DNA from: Pseudoxanthomonas sp. PXM01 | GTDB taxonomy: Bacteria; Pseudomonadota; Gammaproteobacteria; Xanthomonadales; Xanthomonadaceae | Direction: 5' to 3' | NCBI RefSeq assembly: GCF_014851815.1 | Contig: NZ_JACVAJ010000001.1 | Location: 992,001 to 1,056,000, forward strand | Length of the DNA stretch: 64,000 bases | Shown: positions 38,390 to 47,130 of the stretch, piece after piece | Layout: each line of letters begins with the position of its first letter | Position numbering within the stretch: the stretch's first letter is position 1 | Made by a program: the position numbers and the translations under genes | The notes under the pieces: generated by a model | Told to the model about the DNA's origin: nothing | The model's database searches: none | The model's input: only the letters and a program-made list of their open reading frames with translations

Positions 38390-39577
38390 ATGAAAATCGT
38401 CGCCTTCATCATCGTCGCCCTGCTCGTGCTGTGTGCGGCCGCCGTCCTGCGGCTGGTATGGAAACGCAACATCCTCGGCTGGTTGTGGAGCTACCTGCGC
38501 CGCGACTGGGCGATCGCGCGCCCACCTGCGGGCACCACCAAGCACGTGATGTTCTGCTTCGTGGACCACTACGAGCCGATGTGGGCCGCTGCCGACTACG
38601 AGACCGAAGTGGCACGCGTGGCACGCTGGCGCAGCGAGTACCCGCGGCTGTGCGCGTCGCACCGCGATGCCGACGGCCGTCCGCCCGTGCACTCGTTCTT
38701 CTATCCGGAAGAGGAGTACCGCCGCGAGCACATGGATGCGCTGGTGGAGCTGTGCCGGATGGAGCTGGGCGAGATCGACGTCCACCTGCACCACCACGAC
38801 GATACCGAGGCCGGCCTGCGCGAGAAGCTGCAGCGCTTCACCTCGCTGCTGGTGCGCGACCACGACGCGCTGCCGGTGGATGCGGTCACCGGCCAGCCGC
38901 GCTGGGGCTTCATCCATGGCAACTGGTCGCTGGACAACAGCCACCCCAGTGGCGAGATGTGCGGTGTGGACAACGAACTGATCGTGCTGCGCGAAGAAGG
39001 CTGCTACGCCGATTTCACCCTGCCGGCCGCCCCCGATCCCTGCCAGACCCGGACCATCAACAGCATCTACTACGCGACTGATGTCGCGGACCAGCCGAAG
39101 TCGCACGACCGGGGCCGTCGCGCGCGCGTCGGTGGCGACGGCAGCGGCGACATGCTGCTGATCCAGGGCCCGCTGGGCCTGCGCTGGGACAGCCGCAAGT
39201 TCGGCATCCTGCCGCGCATCGAGAATGCCGATGTCCGCACCAGTTCGCCGCCGACGCCCGAGCGCATCGACGCGTGGATCCGCACCGGCATCCACGTCGA
39301 AGGCCGGCCGGAGTGGATCTTCGTGAAGGTGCATACGCACGGCACGCAGGAACGCGACATGGACACGCTGCTCGGCCCGGCGATGGACCGCGCCTTCAGT
39401 CACCTGGAGTCGCGCTACAACGACGGTCGCGAGTGGAAGCTGCACTACGTCAGCGCACGCGAGGCCTACAACATCGTCAAGGCAGCCGAGGCCGGCCTGG
39501 CCGGTGATCCGGGGCAGCATCGCGACTATCTGATTCCGCGCCCCGCGTACGCGCCCAGGACGGCGCAGGTGAGCTGA
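38390..39577 (+). CDS. Membrane-anchored protein with HHHDD motif, polysaccharide-deacetylase-like (family not identified)
   Basis: I do not recognise a defined family with confidence. The 395-residue protein has one N-terminal TM segment (about 4-24) followed by a soluble domain. That domain contains FCFVDHYEPMW, EIDVHLHHHDDTE, WGFIHGNWSLDNS, IFVKVHTHGTQERD and a C-terminal KLHYVSAREAYNIV. The scattered His/Asp pattern and order recall NodB/glycoside hydrolase-deacetylase barrels. It is translationally coupled (TGATG) to the next glycosyltransferase, so a role in trimming or modifying the polysaccharide is likely. Confidence 0.65.
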   Translation: MKIVAFIIVALLVLCAAAVLRLVWKRNILGWLWSYLRRDWAIARPPAGTTKHVMFCFVDHYEPMWAAADYETEVARVARWRSEYPRLCASHRDADGRPPVHSFFYPEEEYRREHMDALVELCRMELGEIDVHLHHHDDTEAGLREKLQRFTSLLVRDHDALPVDAVTGQPRWGFIHGNWSLDNSHPSGEMCGVDNELIVLREEGCYADFTLPAAPDPCQTRTINSIYYATDVADQPKSHDRGRRARVGGDGSGDMLLIQGPLGLRWDSRKFGILPRIENADVRTSSPPTPERIDAWIRTGIHVEGRPEWIFVKVHTHGTQERDMDTLLGPAMDRAFSHLESRYNDGREWKLHYVSAREAYNIVKAAEAGLAGDPGQHRDYLIPRPAYAPRTAQVS

Positions 39578-40764
39578 TGCTGGAAACCGCCCTGATCCTG
39601 CTCGCGGCGTGCTGCCTGGGCGCCGTGGTCTACTCGTACGCGCTCTATCCGCTGCTGCTGGTCGCCATCGGCGGCCTGGCGCAGGGCCTGCGCGACGTCC
39701 GCTACGTGCTGGGCAAGCGCGAACGCCGCAACCCCGGCGGCGGCGTGCTGCCGGCGGTGGCGGTGGTCATTTCCGCCTACAACGAAGAGCGCCACATCCG
39801 TTCGCGGATCGACAACCTGCTGGCGCTGGACTACCCGCGCGAACTCCTGCACATCTACGTGGGTTCGGACGGCAGCCACGACCGCACCGGGGAGATCCTC
39901 GCCAGCTTCGGGCAGGCCACCGTGCACGCGCACGTCTTCACCGAGAACCGTGGCAAGGCCAGCGTGCTGAACGACCTGGTCGCGCGTACGCATGAGCCGA
40001 TCCTGCTGTTCTCCGACGCCAATACGTTGTTCGCGAAGGATGCGGTGCGTCGGCTGGTCGCCCACTTCCGCACCCCCGAGGTCGGCGCCGTCAGCGGCGA
40101 GCTGCGCCTGCTCGGTTCCAATGGCGACAACCAGGACAGCCTGTACTGGCGTGTCGAACAGGTGCTCAAGTTCTTCGAGGCACGCATCGGCGGCCTGCTG
40201 GGCGCGAACGGCGCGATCTACGCCATCCGTCGCGAGTTCTGGTCCCCGCTCGCCACCGACACCATCTGCGACGATTTCTGCGTGGCGATGAGCGTGGCCG
40301 CCGCCGGCCAGCGCCTGGTCTACGAGCCCGCGGCCTGGGCCGAAGAGGACACGCCCGATGCGATCAGCGAGGAGTTCCACCGCCGCGTGCGCATCGGTAT
40401 CGGCAACTTCCAGGCCCTGTTCCGCCATCCCGAGTATCTGTTCTGCACCTCGGTCGCCACGCGCTTCGCGTATTTCTCGCACAAGGTGCTGCGCTGGGTC
40501 GCGCCCCATCTGTTGATCGTGGCGCTGTTCGCCAGCCTGATCCTGGCGTCGCAGTCGCGCCTGTGGCTGCTGCTGGCATCGCTGCAGATCGTCGCCTATG
40601 CGGGCGCCGCCCTGTTGTATGCCGCCAGCCTCGCCGGCGTGCGGCTGCCCTCCCTGCTCCGCATCCCCACGTTCCTGTTCGCCCTCAACCTGGCGTTCCT
40701 GCTGGCGTCGTGGCGCTATGCGAGCGGCAACTACCGCGGTTCGTGGAAGCGCACCCGGCGCTGA
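39577..40764 (+). CDS. Family 2 processive-type membrane glycosyltransferase
   Basis: The 395-residue enzyme has an N-terminal TM, a GT-A domain with VVISAYNEERHI, GSDGSHDRT (first Asp), LLFSDANTLF (DxN/D) and TDTICDDFCVAMSV (acceptor Asp region), and three or four C-terminal TM segments. The RVRIGIGNFQAL segment stands where QxxRW is found in cellulose synthase-like enzymes. It transfers a sugar at the membrane. Its ATG overlaps the previous stop by one base (TGATG). Confidence 0.9.
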   Translation: MLETALILLAACCLGAVVYSYALYPLLLVAIGGLAQGLRDVRYVLGKRERRNPGGGVLPAVAVVISAYNEERHIRSRIDNLLALDYPRELLHIYVGSDGSHDRTGEILASFGQATVHAHVFTENRGKASVLNDLVARTHEPILLFSDANTLFAKDAVRRLVAHFRTPEVGAVSGELRLLGSNGDNQDSLYWRVEQVLKFFEARIGGLLGANGAIYAIRREFWSPLATDTICDDFCVAMSVAAAGQRLVYEPAAWAEEDTPDAISEEFHRRVRIGIGNFQALFRHPEYLFCTSVATRFAYFSHKVLRWVAPHLLIVALFASLILASQSRLWLLLASLQIVAYAGAALLYAASLAGVRLPSLLRIPTFLFALNLAFLLASWRYASGNYRGSWKRTRR

Positions 40765-40793
40765 CCACCCCTGTTTTCACGAGGACACACGCT

Positions 40794-41867
40794 GTGCTGA
40801 GAATCGGAATCGTCGGCTGCGGCAAGATCGCCGATGGCCACGTCGAGCAGATCCGCGCCACCGGGCGCGGCGACGTGGTCGCGGTGTGCGATCGCGAGCC
40901 CCTGATGGTCGAACAACTGGCCGAGCGGATGCGCGTTCCCGGCCGCTACACCGACCTGGCGGCGATGCTCGCGTACGAGCGCCTGGACGTGGTGCACGTG
41001 GCGACGCCGCCCGATTCCCACCTGCCGATCGCCCGGCAGGCGATGGAAGCGGGCTGCCATGTCTTCATGGAGAAGCCGTTCGCGCTGACCGCCGACGAGG
41101 CCGCCGCGATCCTGGACTGCGCGCGCGCGAACGGGCGCCGGGTCAGCGTCAATTACCTCTACAACTTCGAGACCCCGGGCCTCGAACTCGCGGAGCTGCT
41201 GGATGCCGGCCGGCTCGGCGATATCGTCCACCTGGATACCCACTACGGCTACAACCTGTCCGGCGACTACGGTCTGGCGGTGATGGGCGACCCCGGCCAC
41301 TGGGTGCACCGGTTGCCCGGCAAGCTGTTCCACAACGTTCTGGACCACGTGCTGGCGAAGATCGTCCCGCACATCGGCGACGATTTCGCCGTACGCACCT
41401 GCGCTTTCCGGCGCCGCGCCGCCACCGGCAACGCCATGGTCGATGCGATGCCTGACGAGCTGCGCTTCCTCATCCACGACGGCAAGGTCACCGCCAACGG
41501 CCTGATCAGCGCGCACGGCCGTCCGGTGGCGCATTCGCTCAAGGTGGTCGGCGCACGCGACAGCGTGGAACTGGACTATGCCGCGCGCACGCTGGTCCAC
41601 AGCGCGCGCCAGAACCAACCCAGCGCCATCGGTCGCCTGTTTCCCGCCTGGGTGCAGTCGGCGCGCTTCGCGCGCAACGGCATGCGCAACCTGGGCCGTT
41701 TCGGCCGTCATGAATTCCACTACTTCCAGCCCATGCGCGTCCTGCTGACACGCTTCTACGACGCGGTCAACGACGACCGTGGCGTCGATCCCATCCCGCA
41801 CGCGCACATCCTGCGGGTGTGCCGGATGATCGATGCCATCGTCGCGGACATCGGAGAGCAACCATGA
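40794..41867 (+). CDS. Gfo/Idh/MocA family oxidoreductase
   Basis: The 357-residue NAD(P)-dependent dehydrogenase has IGIVGCGKIADGH, VVHVATPPDSHLPIARQAMEAGCHVFMEKPFAL (with the EKP lysine) and a C-terminal alpha/beta domain with HVLDH-type segment NVLDHVLAKI. Members in polysaccharide loci oxidise or reduce nucleotide sugars or lipid-linked sugars. The start is GTG at 40794 with GAGGA upstream. It is coupled to the following epimerase (ATGA). Confidence 0.85.
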   Translation: MLRIGIVGCGKIADGHVEQIRATGRGDVVAVCDREPLMVEQLAERMRVPGRYTDLAAMLAYERLDVVHVATPPDSHLPIARQAMEAGCHVFMEKPFALTADEAAAILDCARANGRRVSVNYLYNFETPGLELAELLDAGRLGDIVHLDTHYGYNLSGDYGLAVMGDPGHWVHRLPGKLFHNVLDHVLAKIVPHIGDDFAVRTCAFRRRAATGNAMVDAMPDELRFLIHDGKVTANGLISAHGRPVAHSLKVVGARDSVELDYAARTLVHSARQNQPSAIGRLFPAWVQSARFARNGMRNLGRFGRHEFHYFQPMRVLLTRFYDAVNDDRGVDPIPHAHILRVCRMIDAIVADIGEQP

Positions 41868-42868
41868 AGGTCCTGGTCACCGGCGCGGGCGGATTCCTCG
41901 GTCAGCGCATCGCCCGCAGTCTGTTGCAGCAGGGCGTGGAAGACCTGCGCCTGCACGTGCGCCAGCGTCCGCCCGAAGGTCTCGTCGAAGAACTGCGCGC
42001 GGCATTCCCGCAGGCGCGCATCGAATGGGCGGGCGCCAACCTGCTGGCGCGCGACGCCCTGGCGTCGCTCGTCGCCGACGTCGATTGCCTGGTCCATGCC
42101 GCGGCCGGCATGCGCGGCGCGGCCGCCGACATGTTCGCCAACAGCGTGGTCGCCACGCGCAACCTTCTGGAAGCCGCAGGTGCGGCCGGCGTGCGACGCG
42201 TCGTGCAGATCAGCTCGTTCGCCGTGTACCGGACCGACGGGCTGGGCCGCAATGCGGTCCACGACGAGTCGGTCCCACTGGAAACCGTCGGCGTGGACAA
42301 GGGCCCGTACGGCTACGCGAAAGTACGCCAGGAGCAATTGCTGGACGAGTATCGCGCGCGATTCGGTTTCGAGACGGTCGTGCTGCGGCCCGGTGTCATC
42401 TACGGCGAGGGCGGCGGCGCGCTGTCGCCGCGCGTCGGCATCGGTGCGCTCGGCTTCTTCTTCAGCCTGGGAGGCGGCGCCACGCTGCCGCTGACCTACG
42501 TGGAGAACTGCGCCGACGCGGTCGCGGTCGCAGCGCTCAAGGCACCGCCCGGCGGCGTCTTCAACGTGGTCGATGATGACCTGCCCTCGTGTCGCCACTA
42601 CCTGGGCCAGTACCGCAGGCTCGTGCGCAAGCTGCGGACGATTCCCGTGCCGTATCCGATGCTGCTGCAGGGGTCGCGCATGCTGGTCTGGTACCACCGG
42701 CGCTCCAAGGGACAGCTTCCGGCCGTGTTCACGCCCTACGTGGTCCGCTCGATGTACCGCCCGCTGCGCTACGCCAACGCCGCGCTCAAGCAGATCGGCT
42801 GGTCACCGCGGGTGACCACGCAGGCAGGCCTGGAACGCACGTTCCAATACCTGCATGGCAAAGGCTGA
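41864..42868 (+). CDS. NAD-dependent epimerase/dehydratase (extended SDR)
   Basis: The 334-residue SDR has VTGAGGFLGQRIA at the N-terminus, HAAAGMRGAAADMF, VVQISSFAVYRTD and the catalytic GPYGYAKVRQE (Tyr and Lys). A C-terminal part (about 250-334) contains a hydrophobic stretch and is less conserved. It probably modifies a nucleotide sugar together with the preceding oxidoreductase. It converges on the next glycosyltransferase gene with 4 bp between stops. Confidence 0.85.
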   Translation: MKVLVTGAGGFLGQRIARSLLQQGVEDLRLHVRQRPPEGLVEELRAAFPQARIEWAGANLLARDALASLVADVDCLVHAAAGMRGAAADMFANSVVATRNLLEAAGAAGVRRVVQISSFAVYRTDGLGRNAVHDESVPLETVGVDKGPYGYAKVRQEQLLDEYRARFGFETVVLRPGVIYGEGGGALSPRVGIGALGFFFSLGGGATLPLTYVENCADAVAVAALKAPPGGVFNVVDDDLPSCRHYLGQYRRLVRKLRTIPVPYPMLLQGSRMLVWYHRRSKGQLPAVFTPYVVRSMYRPLRYANAALKQIGWSPRVTTQAGLERTFQYLHGKG

Positions 42869-42872
42869 CGGC

Positions 42873-44015
42873 TCACGTCCGCGTGCCGAGGGCGCGCGCA
42901 TAGAAGCCCGCGTAAGCGTCACGCAACGCCTCGATGGAGGCATGCGCCGCCACCCAGGCGTGCGCGGACGCGCCGCGCTGCGCGCGCAGGTCGGGGGATG
43001 CCAGCAGTTCGCGCAGGGCGGCCTGCAGCGCGGCGGTGTCGCCGACCGGCACCAGCCGCCCGGACACGCCGTCCTGGATCACTTCGGGATTGCCGCCCAC
43101 CGCCGTGGCGACGATGGCCAGCCCGCTCGCGCAGGCTTCGAGCAGCGCGATGGACAGGCCCTCGGTGAACGAGGGCAGCGCGAACACGTCGAAGGCCGGC
43201 AACAGATCGGATATGTCATGGCGGGCGCCCGCCAGCATCACCCGGTCCGAGACGCCCAGCGAAGCCGCCTGCGCCTGCAGCGCCTCGCGCGTCGGCCCCT
43301 CGCCCACCAGCACCAGGCGCAGTTGCGGAAACTCGGACACCAGTGCCGGCATGCATTCGATCAGTGCCTTCTGGTTCTTCAGTTCGACCAGCCGCCCCAC
43401 ATGGCCGATGACCAGGTCCGTTGCGCCCAGCCCGAGCCGGCGTCGCGCTTCTTCGCGCCGCTGCGGCGATCCCGCGAAGGGCGCCAGTGGAATGCCGTTG
43501 AGCAGGGTCTCGGCGTCTTCCGCACGCACGTAGCCCTCGCCGACGAAGCGCTCATGCACCTGCCGTCCCACCATGGCCACCCGCTGCGTCCGCAGCAGCG
43601 ACAGCCGGTACAGGCGGCGCAGGCGCGCATTGCCCAGCCGCATGCCCATGTCGTGGCAGGTTCCCACCAGCACGGGACGGCGCCACGTGCCCAGCAACGC
43701 GAGGGCGGCGTAGTAGTTGGGCACGAAGTTGTGCGCATGCACCACCTGCACCCGCTGGCCCAGTGCCGCCTGGCGCAGCCGCGCCAGCACCTTGCGGTCC
43801 AGCGTGCCGGACTTGCCGCCCATCAGCACCGGGATGCCCGCCGCTTCCAGAACCGGTACGAACCCCGCACTGTCCGCGATGCTGAAGACCGTCACGCGGC
43901 TGCCTGCGGCCTGCTGCGCGATGGCGAGATCGGTCACCACGCGTTCGAGCCCGCCGACCTCGAGGGAGTCGACCACATGCAGGATGCTGGCGGGGCGGGA
44001 CACGGCAGTCTGCAT
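42873..44015 (-). CDS. Glycosyltransferase family 4 (GT-B)
   Basis: The 380-residue enzyme has the N-terminal ILHVVDSLEVGGLERVVTDLA signature of GT4 enzymes common in EPS loci, HAHNFVPNYYAALA, IGHVGRLVELKNQ and the E-x7-E motif in SFTEGLSIALLEACASG. The start at 44015 (MQTAVSRPAS) lacks a clear ribosome site. Upstream in-frame ATG codons at 44048 and 44093 are alternatives. It stands alone on the minus strand between the epimerase and the flippase. Confidence 0.88.
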   Translation of the reverse strand: MQTAVSRPASILHVVDSLEVGGLERVVTDLAIAQQAAGSRVTVFSIADSAGFVPVLEAAGIPVLMGGKSGTLDRKVLARLRQAALGQRVQVVHAHNFVPNYYAALALLGTWRRPVLVGTCHDMGMRLGNARLRRLYRLSLLRTQRVAMVGRQVHERFVGEGYVRAEDAETLLNGIPLAPFAGSPQRREEARRRLGLGATDLVIGHVGRLVELKNQKALIECMPALVSEFPQLRLVLVGEGPTREALQAQAASLGVSDRVMLAGARHDISDLLPAFDVFALPSFTEGLSIALLEACASGLAIVATAVGGNPEVIQDGVSGRLVPVGDTAALQAALRELLASPDLRAQRGASAHAWVAAHASIEALRDAYAGFYARALGTRT

Positions 44016-44176
44016 GATGCGGCGACGGGAACGGAAAGGAGCCTGCATCCTACGCGAACCTGCAAGGCCGATCCGCCCGCAGCGCGTTATCATCGCCCGC
44101 CTACCGGATCATCCCGGCCGCCCATCGAGCATCGCGTGACGCCTCTTCCTCCCCGTCCTGCACCGTGGGCCGCCCC

Positions 44177-45733
44177 ATGAGTGGTGCCTTCCGCAAGGAC
44201 ACGCTCGTCCGCGGCGCCCTGCTGATGACCGGGTCGACGTACATCAACTACGCGGTCGGCCTGCTGATCAGCGTGCTGATCGCGCGTGCGGTCGGCCCCG
44301 ATGCCTTCGGCGGCTACTCGTACGTGGTGTGGCTGTCGGGGATGCTGGTGGTCCTGGCCAACAACGGCCTCAACACCACCGGCATCCGCTTCATCTCCGA
44401 GAGCCTGGGGCGCGACGAGCCACAGGCAGCGCGCGAAGTGCACGGCTGGCTGCTGCGGCGCCAGCACCTCTGCATGGTCATCATGGCGGTCGCGTTCGTA
44501 GCGTGCCTGCCGCTGCTGGAGCCCGCCGGCTGGGGCGAGCGCAGTCTGGTGTTCTTCGCCGCGGTGACCCTCGTCAGCCTGCTGGGGAAGGCCTACTACC
44601 TGTTCTCGGTATCGGTGGCGAAAGGCTACGCACGCTTCGACATCGAAGCCGTCTCCACGCTCAGCATGACCGCGCTCAACCTGGTGGGCGTCGGCGCACT
44701 GGTACTGGCGGGCGCACCGCTGTCGGCCTACCTGACCCTGTTCGCCGCGATCAGCCTGCTACACATCGCCGCCGCCGCACTGCTGCTGCGCCGCGCCGGC
44801 ATCCGGCCCGACCGCGCGGTGCCGGACGCCACCCTGCTCGCCCGCCTGAAGCCGCACCTCGCGTGGACGGTGGTGCTGACGATCATCTACGCGCTGGGCA
44901 ACAAGTCGATCGAGACCTACCTGCTCAACACGCTGGTGGGCGCGGCCGATGTCGGATTCTTCGTCATCGCCGCCTCGCTGACCCGCGGCGGCATCGACCT
45001 GCTGTCGTCGGGCCTGACCACCGTGCTGCTGCCGGCCATGGGCCATGCGTACGGCGCCGGCGGCCAGGCACGCGTCAACCTGATCCTCGCCGACTCGGTC
45101 CGCTACTTCACGTTCCTCGGGCTCATCCTGGCCGGTGCCGTCGCGTTCGTGGCGGAAGCCGTGATCACGGTGATGTACGGCACCGACTACGCGCCTGCGA
45201 TCCTGGTACTGCAGACCATGGCGGTCGTCGGCGGCCTCACCCTGTCGGAAGGCGCGTTCGCCGCGATCCTGGCCACCACGGAGAACCAGAAACTCCGTGC
45301 CATCTTCGCCGTCGGCGCGATCGTCATCACCGCGGTCGCCGCGTTGCTGCTGATCCCTCGCTACGGCCTGATGGGCGCGGTGGCCGCGCATGCCGTCGCA
45401 CGACTGGTCATTTTCCTCGCGTTCGCGGCGATCACCGCGCGCGTGCTGAAGGTGCGTTACCCCTTCCGGGCGCTGGCGGCGCAGTTCATGGCCGCAGGGC
45501 TGGCGCTGCTGCCCGCGTTCGCGCTGGTCCACCTGGTACCGGGCATGTGGAGCAAGGCCGTCGCGGGGACGCTGTACGCCCTGCTGTTCGTCGGGCTGTC
45601 GCCGTGGCTGGGCATCTGGAAGCGGCAGGACATGCAGACGCTGGCCGGACTGCTGGCGCGCTTCCCGCGCGTGGGCGATCGCGTGGCGCCGTGGCTGCGG
45701 CGCTGGAGCGAGCGTTTGCCCGAGGATCTCTGA
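44177..45733 (+). CDS. Wzx-like polysaccharide flippase (MOP superfamily)
   Basis: The 518-residue protein has about fourteen hydrophobic segments with polysaccharide-synthesis (Wzx/RfbX) features at the N-terminus: RGALLMTGSTYINYAVGLLISVLIARAVGP, then GYSYVVWLSGMLVVLANNGLN. It flips lipid-linked repeat units across the inner membrane and pairs with the Wzy-like polymerase. The start ATG at 44177 was chosen; a GTG at 44165 is possible. Confidence 0.9.
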   Translation: MSGAFRKDTLVRGALLMTGSTYINYAVGLLISVLIARAVGPDAFGGYSYVVWLSGMLVVLANNGLNTTGIRFISESLGRDEPQAAREVHGWLLRRQHLCMVIMAVAFVACLPLLEPAGWGERSLVFFAAVTLVSLLGKAYYLFSVSVAKGYARFDIEAVSTLSMTALNLVGVGALVLAGAPLSAYLTLFAAISLLHIAAAALLLRRAGIRPDRAVPDATLLARLKPHLAWTVVLTIIYALGNKSIETYLLNTLVGAADVGFFVIAASLTRGGIDLLSSGLTTVLLPAMGHAYGAGGQARVNLILADSVRYFTFLGLILAGAVAFVAEAVITVMYGTDYAPAILVLQTMAVVGGLTLSEGAFAAILATTENQKLRAIFAVGAIVITAVAALLLIPRYGLMGAVAAHAVARLVIFLAFAAITARVLKVRYPFRALAAQFMAAGLALLPAFALVHLVPGMWSKAVAGTLYALLFVGLSPWLGIWKRQDMQTLAGLLARFPRVGDRVAPWLRRWSERLPEDL

Positions 45734-45749
45734 GCGCGTCCCGGGCCGC

Positions 45750-46706
45750 TCAGGCCCGCGTTTCGCTCGTCCGCTTGGCCAGGCTCTTCAGCAGGCTCAG
45801 GCGGTAATCCATCGCCCGGCTATGCCAGGGCGCGAAGCGCGGCAGCTGGAACAGGTCGCTGTCATGCGTGCAGGTGCCGCGCGCGGTCGATACCGCGGCC
45901 TGGTAACCGGCCTCGCGCGCCATGGCGACATGCCGGGCGGCGTAATCGCGCTGCGGCACGCCGTTGGGATAAGCGAAGAAGCGCGGCGGCCGTTCGAGCA
46001 GCGACGAGAGCACGGCGCGGTTGCCGTCGATCTGCCGCCGGGCCTCTTCATCCTCGATCCTGCTGAGGATCGGATGCGTCAGCGTGTGGCCGCCCACTTC
46101 CATGCCGGAACGCTGCAGCGCGCGTACTTCATCCGAGGTCATCATCAGATCGTCGGGAAGCGGTGCGTCCGCCAGTGCGGCCAGCCGTTCACCGGCGGCA
46201 TCGCGCGCGTCCGGGTCGAGGTACTTGATGGCCGCCACGGCATCCATGAACAGCGACATGCGCGAGGCGCCGTCGTCCACCTGCCGGCGACCGAGGTTGA
46301 GCCATGACAGATCGTGCTCGCCGGTCGGCAACCGGCGCACGCTTTCGCGCACGGTGTCGTTGAACATCCTGCCGCCGTCGAGGAAGCCGCTGGCGACGAA
46401 GAATGTCGCCGTCATGCCATGGCGCGCCAGGATCGGGGCGGCGATCTGCAGGTTGTCGCGGTAACCGTCGTCGAACGTGATGCAGGCGGCGCGCGGGGGC
46501 AGCCGTCCCTCAGCGAGCCGCGCGATCGCCTCATCCATCGGCAGCACGTTGAACATGCCGGCCAGGGCCCGCATCTGCGCATCGAAGATGCGCGCATCGG
46601 GCTCGGTGGGCAGCATCGGATCGGGTGCGGCCAGGACACGGTGGTAGAACAGCACGACCAGACGGCCGCCCCTCGCGGACGCGCACCAGGCCGCCGCGCG
46701 GAACAT
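45750..46706 (-). CDS. Polysaccharide deacetylase (NodB-like)
   Basis: The 318-residue enzyme has the NodB-fold motifs VVLFYHRVL, CITFDDGYRDN (metal and base Asp), MTATFFVASG, EVGGHTLTHPIL (metal His pair) and RFFAYPNGVPQRDY. It presumably removes N-acetyl groups from the polymer or a precursor. The start at 46706 (MFRAAAWCA) has GGAGG 11 nt upstream; longer upstream readings to 47030 are Arg-rich and unconserved. It converges with the flippase gene. Confidence 0.88.
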   Translation of the reverse strand: MFRAAAWCASARGGRLVVLFYHRVLAAPDPMLPTEPDARIFDAQMRALAGMFNVLPMDEAIARLAEGRLPPRAACITFDDGYRDNLQIAAPILARHGMTATFFVASGFLDGGRMFNDTVRESVRRLPTGEHDLSWLNLGRRQVDDGASRMSLFMDAVAAIKYLDPDARDAAGERLAALADAPLPDDLMMTSDEVRALQRSGMEVGGHTLTHPILSRIEDEEARRQIDGNRAVLSSLLERPPRFFAYPNGVPQRDYAARHVAMAREAGYQAAVSTARGTCTHDSDLFQLPRFAPWHSRAMDYRLSLLKSLAKRTSETRA

Positions 46707-47130
46707 CGGATCGATCACCGCCTCCAAAGAAGAGTCCGTCCTCGCCTGCAAGATCCTGCGCCCCCCATCCATAACGTGTGTCCGCAGTCCACCGCGGACC
46801 GTTGCTGCTCCGACAGACAACGTGGATACCCCTGAAAACCGGCCTCGCCGGCACCGCACCTGCACGCAGGTCCCCCACCCGCGCACGGCGGCGCTACTCT
46901 GACACGCAATGCGCGCAAATGCCAAAGGACCGGCCGTGCGGATGTCCGGAAACGGCATGGCGCCACGTTCGCAGTGCAGCACATCCCATGTCCATCGCCA
47001 GGAGCCGAGCCTTGCCCGACAGGTCGCCACACACCGACTTCGCGTCCGTCCCCGGACGCGCGGCCAGCCCCTCCTGCATACGTATCGTCACCGGCAAGCC
47101 GTCATCGCGTCTTGGCGCAGGAGTTGCAGC
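46707..47130. other. Divergent intergenic region deacetylase / asnB
   Basis: This is a 424-bp non-coding region. It should contain both promoters and the start of the carrier-protein/NRPS half of the locus. A hexamer TACTCT (46892-46897) could be a -10. An 8-bp perfect hairpin lies at 47041-47060. Reading frames crossing the region are Arg/Pro-rich continuations of the neighbours and were not accepted as genes. Confidence 0.45.
47041..47060 (+). repeat. Perfect 8-bp hairpin upstream of asnB
   Basis: CGCGTCCG and CGGACGCG flank a 4-base TCCC loop, 70 bp before the asnB ATG. It lies within the probable leader and is not followed by a T tract, so attenuation is not supported. Confidence 0.4.

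Noticed and set aside
46707-47030. Possible N-terminal extension of the deacetylase
   Set aside because: The extra 108 codons are Arg/Cys-rich without similarity; GGAGG precedes the shorter start.
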